Shown here: positions 43,985 through 54,381 of the stretch, one piece after another
How the letters are laid out: every line of letters starts with the position of its first letter
Numbering within the stretch: the stretch's first letter is position 1
Assembly (NCBI GenBank): GCA_031763025.1
Contig: JASSKH010000012.1
Span: 4,559,397-4,623,396, forward strand
Source of the DNA: Macrocystis pyrifera
Taxonomy: Eukaryota; Sar; Phaeophyceae; Laminariales; Laminariaceae
Direction: 5' to 3'
Length of the DNA: 64,000 nt
Program-made: the position numbers and the translations under genes
The notes under the pieces: generated by a model
Seen by the model: only the letters and a program-made list of their open reading frames with translations
Told to the model about the DNA's origin: nothing
The model's database searches: none

Positions 43985-44790
43985 CTTAGATCGGCCCTTC
44001 CAAGCACTCTTCTTCGCGAGGACCCGCACGACGAAGCCGACGATACACATTGATCCCGGCACATATCGGCGTATTCAGCGACGACCACTACGCACACATC
44101 CATCTAATCTACAGACGACCGCAAAACATACACCAGTCGAGCGATACGACTAAGCACCACCCTGCGTCGTCATTTTGGCCTCCTCCCCCTTGACGAGCCT
44201 CCCTCCATCTATTATTATAGTTCTGGCCTCTGAAACACTCAACTCAGCAGAACGGCGTTTCTATCCCCTCTTGGCACATACGTTTCTACCTCTTGGTAGC
44301 ACTTGCAGCCGCTTACAAGCACGTACCCGAACGCATAGCTACTTCAGGAAACTTGGATATCTTACGAACCAATACGTTTGTACAGTAGTGCAACGCTTAG
44401 ATCGGCCCTTCCAAGCACTCCTCTTCACCAGGACCTGTACGACGATCTCGACGCATAGCGGAGTATTAAGTGACGACGACCACACGCACGTCCATGTAGT
44501 CTATAGACGACGGTAAAGCATACACCAGTCGAACTATACGACGGAGCACCACGCAAGCGTCGTCACTGGTTTCCTCCGCCTTGACTAGCCCCCCTCCAGT
44601 TATTATTGTTTTTAGCCTCTGAAGCACTCAACTCAGCACAACAGCGTATCTATCCCCTTTAATCACATACTAGCACTAGGTTTCTACTTCCTGGTAGCAC
44701 ATGCAGCAGCTTACAAACGTGCACACGAATGCATAGCTACGACAAGAAACTTGGATATCTTACAGATCGGTGCAGAGGGACGTCGACACC
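43985..44790 (+). repeat. Tandem duplication with 411-bp period
   Basis: CTTAGATCGGCCCTTCCAAG begins units at 43985 and 44396, and both end with AACTTGGATATCTTAC. They are about 85 percent similar by eye, so older than the 9.6-kb duplication. A partial third unit (GATCGGTGCAGAGG...) follows to about 44900. No coding function recognised. Confidence 0.7.
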
Positions 44791-45362
44791 ACACATTTCA
44801 CCGTCCATATACCCACCGCAGACGACTGCGAAACACCAGCCTGCGTCAACGACCTTTAAGTGATTGCTGCTACGAAGTTTACCGTATAACACGGAAGAAC
44901 GCAAATCCCCCTGAGGCGTTCTACGCTGAGGCGTTCTACGACAGAGGTTCACCCTATATTTTCTAAGGCTCCTCACTTAAGGAGCTCCACACACTGACTT
45001 CAGCAAAACTCAAATTGCCCGATGAATAATCCCATGACCCAAGTACGAGAAAACGTCATTTTTCGAAACAAGATTGACATTCCGACGATTTTCGGTTTAA
45101 GGAGCCCCGTCGTTCAGAAAACATTTTAGCGGAAATACGCTACCTCTTTCGTAGAACGCGTCCCCTTAGATAATGCACCGACCCACATAAGCACACCCGG
45201 CGATATATAGTTTACTTCGTATTTTTTTAGCGTCATCACCGGTGGTACGATAGATAACCCGTCTCCTACGTATGTACGCCTGGAAACAATGTCAAACTCC
45301 ACAACTATTACACCACCTGGTGAATAGATACCATTCACAATTCACAATCAACCCGCACCGGT

Positions 45363-45665
45363 ATGGGCAGCAGCATGGGGGCAACTGCTGCGCCGCCTCG
45401 CAGCAGTGGGCCGAACGAGTCTGCGGCTTCGACCCCACCTGTAGCTGCTGCTGCCGCACCTTGGGCGACGATCATGTGGTTTTTTTCTGGGACCAGCTCG
45501 CTCACCGGCACTGGCACAAACGTTATCACGTCTCCTACGTCCGCTGTGTTCCAAGCCCCGACTATTGCCACCGGTACCGGTACCGGTACCGGTACCGGTA
45601 CCGGTACCGGCGAAGCACCCGCAGCGCTTGCAGCAACGCCCAGCGCGCCAGCCAAAAGGGTCTGA
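45363..45665 (+). CDS. Ala/Thr/Gly-rich open frame with hexamer repeat, unknown
   Basis: Open from ATG for 100 codons: SSGPNESAASTPPVAAAAAP, an MWFFSGTSSLTGTGTN stretch, then (TG)7 encoded by an ACCGGT repeat. A related open stretch, GKLELKPSDFPIPEFWWRSA, starts about 45.8 kb. Composition suggests a Gag-like or structural relic, but nothing is recognised and the frame may be chance. Confidence 0.25.
   Translation: MGSSMGATAAPPRSSGPNESAASTPPVAAAAAPWATIMWFFSGTSSLTGTGTNVITSPTSAVFQAPTIATGTGTGTGTGTGTGEAPAALAATPSAPAKRV
45570..45611 (+). repeat. ACCGGT hexamer microsatellite
   Basis: Seven perfect tandem copies of a self-complementary hexamer, open as Thr-Gly on both strands. Confidence 0.9.
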
Positions 45666-46084
45666 GGCCCCGTCGGCAGCAGCCGAATCGCTAGCCACTG
45701 CGGCGAGACCATGCTGCCCGGTGAGGGCCACGAGTGGCAGGACAACAACGGGGAAGCCCTCTTCTCGGAGCCCCCAAAGGACAGGGCAAGATGGCATATG
45801 GAAAGCTGGAGTTGAAACCGTCCGACTTCCCAATTCCGGAGTTTTGGTGGCGGTCCGCGCCGCAAGAGATACCTTACAGAGTTCAAACTGAAGGCGATTG
45901 GTTACGCCCAATCTGTAGTTGAGGGTAGAAGGGGGTACTGTTGGCTTGACTTATGCCACCAGGGCGCTGGGAATTTTGGATAAGGCAACGCCGGCATCGT
46001 GGATCAAGGACCGGTCTACGTATGAGAAGGAGATGCAAGCGGCCACGGCGGCGTCCGGGACCAAAGCCTCTCATGTGCTATTAA

Positions 46085-46420
46085 TAGCACACATCTTGCT
46101 AATACACCCCCTGCATTCTGGCCGGGGTCTGTTCTTACTCACTCCATAGCAACCATTGATATACCGTTATCACACCCTCTCATTACCACACCCCCTGAAT
46201 CTGGCCGGGGTCTGTTTGTCTCTCCCTATCAACCAATACTACCGTTAGCACACCACACCCCCTATTGTAGCTGCGGGGCTCTCGTGCATGGTGTTTATCA
46301 CCGGGGATGCGTTATACAGCACACCCCGCCACAATAGCGCACCCGGTGATAACATTCTTGGATGTGAACATGTTATTACCGGGGTGTGCTTTCTTCCGTG
46401 TTGTACGGTATGCCTGCTCC
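46085..46420 (+). repeat. CACACCCCCTG / GGCCGGGGTCTG repeats before SINE copy 2
   Basis: CCCCCTGCATTCTGGCCGGG (46108) and CCCCCTGAATCTGGCCGGGG (46190) begin related ~88-bp units, and two further CACACCCC segments occur near 46250 and 46320. The last ones form an inverted pair around GGTGATAACATTC. Confidence 0.5.
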
Positions 46421-46439
46421 CAGAACATGTCTATATCTC

Positions 46440-46790
46440 CTTCTAGGACATATTGTACAGTATCACCGGTGGCTTGGTAGGTGGTCCGCGTGCCTATCAA
46501 TATCGCTTTCGCGGGTTCAAGTCTGACCGAGTGCATGCTCGTTTTGACTTTTTTCTTGCATAAAAGTTGAAAAGCGGAAAGCGCGAGAGCTTAGTTAGCT
46601 ACATTCGATGAAAATCGACGAGCAGTGGGAATGCTGAACCCTATGCGCGACAAAAAATAAAGGCACGTACCTGGGGGGGAGAAGGGACGGCACCTGCGAC
46701 CACGGCTTGTCCGGAAGATCGCTGAGGGTAAAACCTCCCGCGAGTTAGACTGGAAAGTAAAAGTGATGATTAAAAAAACGAAAGAAAAAA
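46440..46790 (+). repeat. tRNA-derived SINE, copy 2
   Basis: Same family as the 22.8-kb copy. The head CCGGTGGCTTGGTAGGTGG starts near 46465, a B-box-like GGGTTCAAGTCTGAC lies at 46512-46526, and a matching body and an A-rich but interrupted tail run to about 46790. It lacks an obvious U2 portion. Upstream, CGGTAT and a CCTTCTAGGACA hairpin lie at nearly the same spacing as in the U2/SINE copy, so a decayed remnant is possible. It is inserted directly in front of a dispersed repeat shared with 4.87 kb. Confidence 0.75.
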
Positions 46791-46797
46791 GTGTATG

Positions 46798-46868
46798 ATG
46801 AAGACAAAATCTGAAGCTGCAGAATTCAAGGAGTGGGCGTGTCTATACTCGGGAAATAGTCAAACATA
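46798..46868 (+). repeat. Dispersed 65-bp repeat, copy 2
   Basis: AGACAAAATCTGAAGCTGCA through GTCTATACTCGGGAAATA; SINE copy 2 ends directly upstream of it. Confidence 0.55.
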
Positions 46869-46869
46869 T

Positions 46870-48560
46870 CTTTTCGAAGCTGCAGGTACAAAACTAGTGT
46901 ATGTCCTCCACATTAAACCGACTCATCACGTCGACCTCATCACGTCAACCACCATGCTTCTCTGGCTGCCGGCTTGGTATATTTATGCACCCTGTTCCAC
47001 AGATATAGATACTCTTCGTAGCACCATTAGGTATTGCATACTCTACCGGTCCGATGCGCTTGTTTTGTCGTAGGACCACTATTAACAGCGCATAATCCAT
47101 GCTCGTGGTTTATGGCCAGCATACGTATTTACTCACCCGTAGCCCCCAAGTTTTATACCATCTACTCGCTTACCTCGCCTCAGACGTTCGAGGTGGTACA
47201 TCACGGGAAGTTTTGGCTCTACTGGACAGAAATTGCGCTCAGCCAAGGCCAGCGACACCGTGGATGTAACCTCCAGGCCTGCGAGGAGTGCGTTTCGCAC
47301 GGCGGCCCGGGCGCCGAATGTTGAGCGGTTGACCAGGACCAAAGCCAGGCGCCCCGGGGACTCCGTATATACCGAGCGTGAGAGGAGCGGGACCGGGTGT
47401 ACGGCCCGTCGCCGACCGTGGCGATGGGCGAGCTGTGATCGGCGCTCCTGCTTTGAGAACTGCAGGGGTACCCGGGAAGCGAATCGTGGTGGACTCTGGG
47501 CGTTGGGTTCGATATAGCGGAGGGAAGTCGAGGTTGCACCGAAAGGTGCAGCGTGAGGGGAGGACTGTGTTAACGCAGAGGTTGCAGGGTTCGACGTGGA
47601 GACTAGAGCCGAGGGATACCGCGAGCAACAGCGGGTAGCGCATGAAGAGAAGATGGCCCGCCGAGGGCAAAAACCGCGGATGCTTAGGCGAGGAAGGATC
47701 ACGCGAGGAGGAAGTCGTATCCCGGTCGGCGAACAAGAACGGGGCACGGTACCTCTCCTTCGTCGTCGTCTGTACTGATTCTCGTTTTTCGTTTCTTGTT
47801 CCGGATCTGTCGACAGGCATGCCGAACTTTCACGATAGTGTGCTACTGGCATCCAGCAGCAGAAAGGCGGCAAGCGTTGCAAGGTGGGAGTGGAACGTCG
47901 GGACGGCATGTCGGCAGACGATATGTGGCGGGTCACGTAGTGGCGCGGTACCCCTCCCTTCTTTGGACTGCAATGCGCGCTATACCCAGAAGATGAGGAC
48001 AGGGGACATCGAGGCGGCCGTGGAAAGCACTTCCCATGCCGATGTCATGGGACGGCGATGGCTGATGCTTTTTGGAGAGAGTGCGGGAGCGGGTTAAGGA
48101 TGTCGTTGAAAATGGAGACGTTATCGACTAGAGGAAGGCAAGCGAGTGGCTGCGGCCAGCGCGAGATGAAGACGGCAAAGTAGGCCTACAGATTTGGTAT
48201 GCCAGGGTCTTGGTGTGGCAGTTATTCGGGCAGGTTGCTACGACGCCCGATCGCGATGCAAGAGTGGTGAGCGGGAAAGGAGTGCTTGATCCCGGCGGAG
48301 ATGGTCGCGGGGCTTATGTCCTCCTCAGTCCGATAGGCGTTCAATACCAGCTTGTGGTTGACTTGTGCCTACACGGTCACGGCAAAAAAACGGCAGGGCG
48401 GGAGGCGTCCAGTTCGAATTCGGTCGAGGATAAGGAGTATCCTGCGAATAATCTGCTTCGGGGATTGTCCAACAGGGAGGGAATGAGATGAGAAATTTAA
48501 TTGTAGTGCGCGCCGCAGCAGGGGTTGTTGGGCATGACACTCTGACGCTGGAAACACTAA
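46870..48560. other. Unassigned, possibly remains of a YR element
   Basis: GC-rich open stretches (RYSGGKSRLHRKVQREG, then RRMKRRWPAEGKNRGC) lie before the recombinase relic. No domain recognised. Confidence 0.3.
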
Positions 48561-48564
48561 ACAT

Positions 48565-49042
48565 GTGGCAGGGGAGAGGGGTAAGGACACGCACGCGGAG
48601 GAGCTGACGGGAGATATTACGCTTGGCACAACAACCAGCAGTCGGCCTTACCAGGGATATCTGGCCGCGATAAAATATTGCTATATTGTGTACGCTGGCT
48701 GGGATTTTCCCACTTCGCATGGTATGATCGCAGCCGTAAGTGAAGGGGTCGACCCAGCGCACGGAATCAGACCGGAGAAAACGGTCTTTAGGTTGTCATT
48801 GATATGATTCAGATTGTCGCAAGGGCAACGAGCGGTGACTACCATACATCATGTGGCTGGGTCTCGCGTTGTCGTATTCTCTGTTGTGTAGGGCGTCAGA
48901 GGTGTGGGTAGACGCGAACGGGAAAGCTCCCCCTATATTTTTCCTGACACGAATCTGTCTAGCCTTTAAACAGGGAGAAATGCACGTCGTGTTCGAGAAC
49001 CGATCGAGTGCGAACGCAGTGCAGGCACTCGTTTTGATATAA
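48565..49042 (+). mobile_element. Second tyrosine-recombinase relic
   Basis: GYLAAIKYCYIVYAGWDFPT and MWLGLALSYSLLCRASEVWV (the R of the catalytic box in CRASEVW) resemble the N-terminal and core regions of YR-transposon recombinases. The C-terminal HxxR...Y part was not found. It is a broken fossil, possibly Crypton- or Ngaro-like; the flanks at 47.2-48.5 kb may be its remains. Confidence 0.45.
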
Positions 49043-50069
49043 GTAGTCGAACAGGAAACAGCGGGGTGCACGATTATTTGATCAAGGGTAGCGGACGAGA
49101 CGGAAGTCGAGGGGGGAGGCAGCGGGAGCTTTCGACGCGCTACTGAAGCTATTCAGCATACATCCCCAGCTTCATGGGGATGACCGGTTAACCGCCAGGC
49201 TCACGCCGCTGGGGTGGAGGATGTTAACACGGACGAAATTGGTAGCAGATTTGACGTCAATGGTTGGGAGAAGTGGCAAAAATCCAGCGAAGTACGCATT
49301 GCACCCGAGAAAAAGTGGGGGGTGCAGACCAGCTGGGGGCGCAAGGGATCCCGAAGCTGCAAATCCAACGCGCAGGCAGATCGAGATCGCGAGCGTATAC
49401 GAGTAAACAGAGAAACAGAGAACGGCAGGGGAAGGTGCAACATCGGTGCCCGCCGCCCTCGTGGAGGAGAGGTAGATTGTTCAGGCAGCCCATTATTTGT
49501 GAGCGTTACATAACTGCGCACGAGAAGGTTCGAGGCATAAAGTTCGCGTTTAGCCTGATACTTTTGTAATTTTTCTTGGGGGGGGGGGGTTTCGTATGTG
49601 CAAACATGACTCTCTCGTTTTATTGCTATCTCCGGTGGGGTGCTTCGGCTCACGATCAGCTCCTCGAATACCGCCTTCTCCAGCAGGCAGGAGGTCCCCT
49701 CCCATTATGCGTGCACTAAAACCGCGAACATGATCCTCCGTCTGCGGTCGGTCGCCTCGATACTCTCTCGGGACCTGCCTCGATGAGTGCGGCAGCGTAG
49801 AACACCTTGTGGGTGTCGTCGGACTTACGCTCCCGCCGAGCGGTGCAATGGAGGAACAGGGACGGGGGTGGGGTTTGCGCAGCTCGGGGCCCTTTTTCAC
49901 GGGTTGTATATAATGAAGTACGTATCACACTTCTGTGCAACAGCAGGGCCTCAACTACCTTGGCTCTCATCATTCGCAGATCAACGTCACAAGAACTGGA
50001 CACACATTTTTTGGGTAAAAAAGTAATTGGGTGTATTTTTTGTGCGGGTTCGATTTTGCAGTGGTAACA

Positions 50070-50190
50070 AGGGTCCGAAGCTGCAAGCGCGCGTCCGGGT
50101 GGTACGACGGTCTCAAGCTATACCACCGCAGCAAGCATGACGACGCCCGCCGCACACTCTGCATGATCTCGTCACTGAAGCCGTCATCTC
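50070..50190 (-). CDS. Possible orphan exon, unknown product
   Basis: After an acceptor-like GTGGTCTAAG the minus strand reads DDGFSDEIMQSVRRASSCLL, then RWYSLRPSYHPDARLQLRTL. The composition looks protein-like and is open for more than 40 codons. No domain is recognised and no clear donor is present, so this is only a candidate. Confidence 0.2.
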
Positions 50191-52029
50191 CTTAGACCAC
50201 CCGGTCCGCCGAGTACATGAACTCGATTGTCCGCCCGTTGTTACGGTTCTCGCATTTACAAACAATATTCTTGGAACGGGAAGCACAGATCAGAGGAGTT
50301 GTTGCACGACAGAGCCAAAATGTCGAGGGACAAATACCAGGAGGAGAAAAGAGAAGAGAAGAGAAGGGAAACCCGCTTTCTTCAATCTTCGTCGGCAGTG
50401 GTGGTTATGTCGCTTGTCGCGATCCCCGGAGGAGATGGGACAGGCGGCAATGCAAACGCCACAAGCAACAGCCTCGCGCAACCAAGGCAACAAAACAGAG
50501 CAAAATTCAGATTCTAGGCACCCGCAGTAGTTTTCAATGACATACATAGATCCCACCTGCCAGTCCACCCGGAGCGTTGCCACCCTGTATGCCGCCGCTA
50601 AATTCCTAAGATTTGCTTCGGAGGTTTCCCTACTGTTGCCTTCCTCTTTCCAGTTTTCTACAATGACATTCATGACGGATGGGTGGCGCTATCTGCTAAC
50701 GTATGCTTCCACGGCGTGCCACCTACGCTGGATACGATGGACAGCGTTTTGCACACCTCCAACGCACCGTCCACGACGCATAGAAATACTAAAGGAATAT
50801 GATGCTACAGGTACTGTAGTCCGTTCGCCATAAACACTTCTTAACCCAGAATTGAACCTTGCTATGTATAGGAACAACTGTGCTCGGGACCTCTATCGTA
50901 ACTCCGAGATGTCATCAAGAACTAGACTACTCTCGCGTGAATCAGCTGCACGCTGAAGGAATGGTACGTGTCGAAACTCTTGTCTATGTGAAAAGAGATG
51001 CGGAAGTGGCACCGAGTGTTTGCGAAGCGTACTTGAGATGGCGAAGAAAATAGATCGCTTGGAAAAGATGCTTTTGTGGTCAAAAATGCGGAAAGAAAGT
51101 GTGACCAGTGCGGGCAAACCACTGCCTGACCATCTCGGGAAGGCGCCCGCACTACGGATAGATGTGCTCTATGGGCTGTTGCACTGGCCGACAATCCGTC
51201 CAACTGCAACATTCCCTGGTGCATATGGTCGCAAGCTAGCTGCCCTACAATACTATCAACGTGTCCCGATAGAGGTAAGTCGGTCATGCGAAAGACCGGA
51301 CCGCGAGTAATAACAAGCTCGTAATCTCGCCGCTTGCATTTATCCAATACCCACAATAACCCACAATGAGACACTTCGTACACTCGTGCGTGGTGACTGC
51401 ACATCAAGTGGACACGTATGGATCCAAACGGCCACAACTGCACACGCGTAAAGCATCCACTACGGAGGAGATATGCCTACTCCTGTGTCGAAAGAACAGG
51501 ATTCAATCTCAGAAGCAGAGGTCTAATCATCCCTACATAAATGGCACGATTGACACTAAGTAGTTCGCTCGTGGGGTGTTTAACCGTGCAACACGACATC
51601 TAATGTGTTGGTCACCTTCTCAAGAAAGCGTGCAAGCGATAGAATTTCCCCGGAATAGTTTCGAGATGACCTGGATCGCAACGGAGTGTCTCCACCGCAA
51701 CCACAACCACAACACATTTCTCCATATCCGACAGCACGTATATATTATGTGATTCACAGCCAACGAGCATTCTCTTTCTTAGTGTCGATACCGCCGTCGA
51801 TAGTTACCTTGTAGGCTGCAAGCAGTATGCAAACCCCTGGGCGTGTTTGACGTTAGCCTGTTCTGAAACGCACAACGGCCAGGATCCTGCCGATATACAA
51901 CTGGAATATATAGAATATATATGTAAGTATGTATCTGGTGTACATTTTCATCACTTTCACGTTCCTCCTCAGCTCCCAGGAACTTTTACACTCAACGGGC
52001 CTTTGAACACGCCGTGGTCACAGGTGTAT

Positions 52030-52051
52030 CCCCCCCCCCCCCCCCCCCCCC
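52030..52051 (+). repeat. Poly-C tract
   Basis: 22 C residues in a row. Open frames across it read polyproline and are not taken as genes. Confidence 0.85.
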
Positions 52052-52257
52052 TTCGGTATTCTCCTCCACTGTTTTCAAGCATATCATCGATTACGGGTCT
52101 GCGGGCCAGCAGAGGGGGCGGTTGGGCTGCTGAGCTGCGTGTCATTCTATGGCTTGATCAAATAAGCCACACGATTATTCAAGATACGCAAGATTTATCT
52201 CGGAAGTTCGCCGCCTGGAGTGTTGCTGAAGACGAATCACGCAGCTGGGACACACAC

Positions 52258-53358
52258 GTCATCACCGGGGAAGCCAATCAGCGTAGTCCCCTCCTCAACT
52301 TCGCCGACGGTGCAGTTGTCGCCGGTCTATGCGGAAACCAACGACAGGCGTTGTGGCAGGCCGACGAGCGATTGTTGGTGAAACGATTTGGTTAGGGTTA
52401 CATCCAGGTGAATCCGAGAGTGACATCGTGTGAACACAAAGCAAGCGACCAAAATATCGTAAAACCTTCTCCCGTGCGCGCTGAAAGCTAATGTGTGTAC
52501 GAACCTTCTTCCGTACGCGCGAGAAGCTACTGTAATACGCACACAAAGAATGTACCTGGTCTATATGGCATCATACGTGCCAGGTTTATGACAAGTACAC
52601 CCATGAAGCGCAGACAACCATAGACGGGGATTGACTTAGGCAGCCCCCGTCAATGCAAATTGAGGATGCTTGATGGGCAACAACGTGCCTTTACAACAGG
52701 GCAATATTACACGCGACACGATGCACCCCGTCGTACTACGAACGGACCCCAACCTACCCCAAATTCGGTACTGGTATCGACGAAGTTGTCCTCGAAGCGC
52801 ACCAAGTCCGGCTCCTCAAAGGTGAGCGAGCTATAGCCGGACTCGAATACCTCGCCACTTGCACAAGGTACGGGAGGTACGAGTATAGGGAAGGTCACGC
52901 GCATCACAGGTAAGATTTCATCGTAACGCATGCTGGCTGGCAGCGACGTGCTGGAGAAAATGATTGTTTCGTCAGCCGTCCACAGGTTAGCCCACGCTGG
53001 AGCACGAAAGTGGGGCTATTCACCGTTGGACACATCCAAAATGTAATCATGCACTGCTGTTGAAAGGAAGATCGTCTGATGATGGCTATCCAAGTCATCT
53101 AACGATGACCAGTCTCAGAACGATGACCGATGCCAGTCTTTGGAGGCTAGCGCGGAGCTGGTGTTAGGCAGCTCCAACCGAGCTGATGGTGGTGCACACG
53201 TGTGGTAAGACGGTGGTGTCTTGGTTGTAAATGGTGCTCTCGGGATCAAGATACGGCACATAAATAAACCGACAAGCGTCGAGGTGCGGCCGGTGAACAT
53301 AAAGTGACTCTCGGGGGGTCCGCAAGCACTCCAGTTCCTTGAACATGCGAGCAACTTT
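52258..53358 (-). CDS. Unrecognised coding segments, possible 3' part of the repeat-protein gene or a separate gene
   Basis: Four minus-strand segments look protein-coding. Segment 53358-53200 (159 nt) includes RMFKELECLRTPRESLYVHR and YVPYLDPESTIYNQDTTV. Segment about 53056-52911 includes VHDYILDVSNGE, an in-frame TAG, then AWANLWTADETIIFSSTS. Segment about 52857-52758 includes SSLTFEEPDLVRFEDNFVDT. Segment 52326-52258 (69 nt) reads TGDNCTVGEVEEGTTLIGFP. Acceptors are good (GCAGCTAG, TTTCAACAG, TTCCGCATAG) and phases are mostly 0, unlike the phase-2 exons to the right. FEDN hints at the same repeat type. Function is unknown. The TAG could mean a pseudogene, a sequencing difference or a 27-nt in-frame intron. 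Confidence 0.35.
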
Positions 53359-53972
53359 CTAGCTGCAACTGCTCGCTTCAGCACGGTACTACAAAAAGAA
53401 ACTCAATCTGATGTGTACAAGTAGGAGGTACCATGGGGGGTGGAGCCGATGAAAACAGCCGACCCTTTCACCGCTTGTCTTTGTGTCAGGTTCCAGTGCG
53501 GTGGAAGGCAGGGGCTCTTACTGCTCGTGGAGCCCTCTATATGCGTGGATGTGCTGATAATGCTATATCTGCTGCTGCTGGGCTCTGTGTGGTTGTGTAT
53601 GTGTTCTAATGCTGCCGCGATACTGGTCTGTGGTGCTGTTGGTGTTGCGTACGTATGTGTGCTCGTACTGTTTGGCATGGCGTTTGTTTTGGGTAGGGGC
53701 TGGCTGGTGACGGAAATCGTGCTACTGTAGACCCGGGATAGAGAGTTGTGACGTATCCCGGGTTCCTCAAAAAGTTGCCTTAAATATCCGCTTCAGAGCT
53801 CTGCATCAGATCTCCGTGCCAGATGTCCGCGTCAGATCCCCGGTCCGGAATTCAATAGTTGTAAATATTTTGTGGCGAAGGAAAACCTAAGACATATTTT
53901 TAGGAATGAAATAACAACAGTTGAGGTCCGCGAGGTGGAAAGAGAGTGAGCAACAAAAGGAGCTGCGAAAGT

Positions 53973-54003
53973 ATAATAATAACAATAATAACAATAATAA
54001 TAA
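53973..54003 (+). repeat. AAT/AAC trinucleotide microsatellite
   Basis: ATAATAATAACAATAATAAC-type run of about 31 bp. Confidence 0.8.
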
Positions 54004-54297
54004 AGTAGTCCCGTTCCAGTGGGCTGTGCTCAACTTTTTTGCTGGTTTTGCTCGCTGCAACTAAACCATACCGCTAGTCAAATACTAGCACACTCATTTG
54101 CAGCACATTCGTTCGTCAAGCGGTCACTTACGTAACGCCCAGTTTCATTTTTAAGACACACGCACAAATAAGGTACCATCTAGGCTTCACTGCGGAACTT
54201 CAACGCAGCAGGCTGCCTCCTACATAGCGATACCTCTTCCTCTAGCGCGTCTGCCCTGAAGAGCCAAATACTGCTACTTTTGAAGTGAAAAACTCAC

Positions 54298-54381
54298 GTA
54301 TTGAAATCCCTTTTAACCAGAAGAGCAAAGGCGCCACCAGACTCGGCAGTATTCCCGCTGAACGTCACCGCCTTCTGGAAC
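54298..54381 (-). CDS. Repeat-protein gene, exon at 54.3 kb
   Basis: The acceptor GGCATGATAG precedes FQKAVTFSGNTAESGGAFAL, then LVKRDFN, ending at GTGAGT. It is 84 nt, phase 2. It has the best match to the Pmp repeat: FSGN followed eight residues later by GGAF. Confidence 0.65.

Larger units (their letters stand above)
49050..52250. other. Mostly unassigned
   Basis: Scattered open frames on both strands, for example + strand LLWSKMRKESVTSAGKPLPD near 51.1 kb and the minus-strand candidate exon at 50.1 kb. None is recognised. Confidence 0.3.

Noticed and set aside
53440-53730. Hydrophobic 96-codon + strand frame, possible membrane protein
   Set aside because: It looks like a shadow of a CTG/GTG-rich stretch with no homology or splice support; composition alone is not enough.
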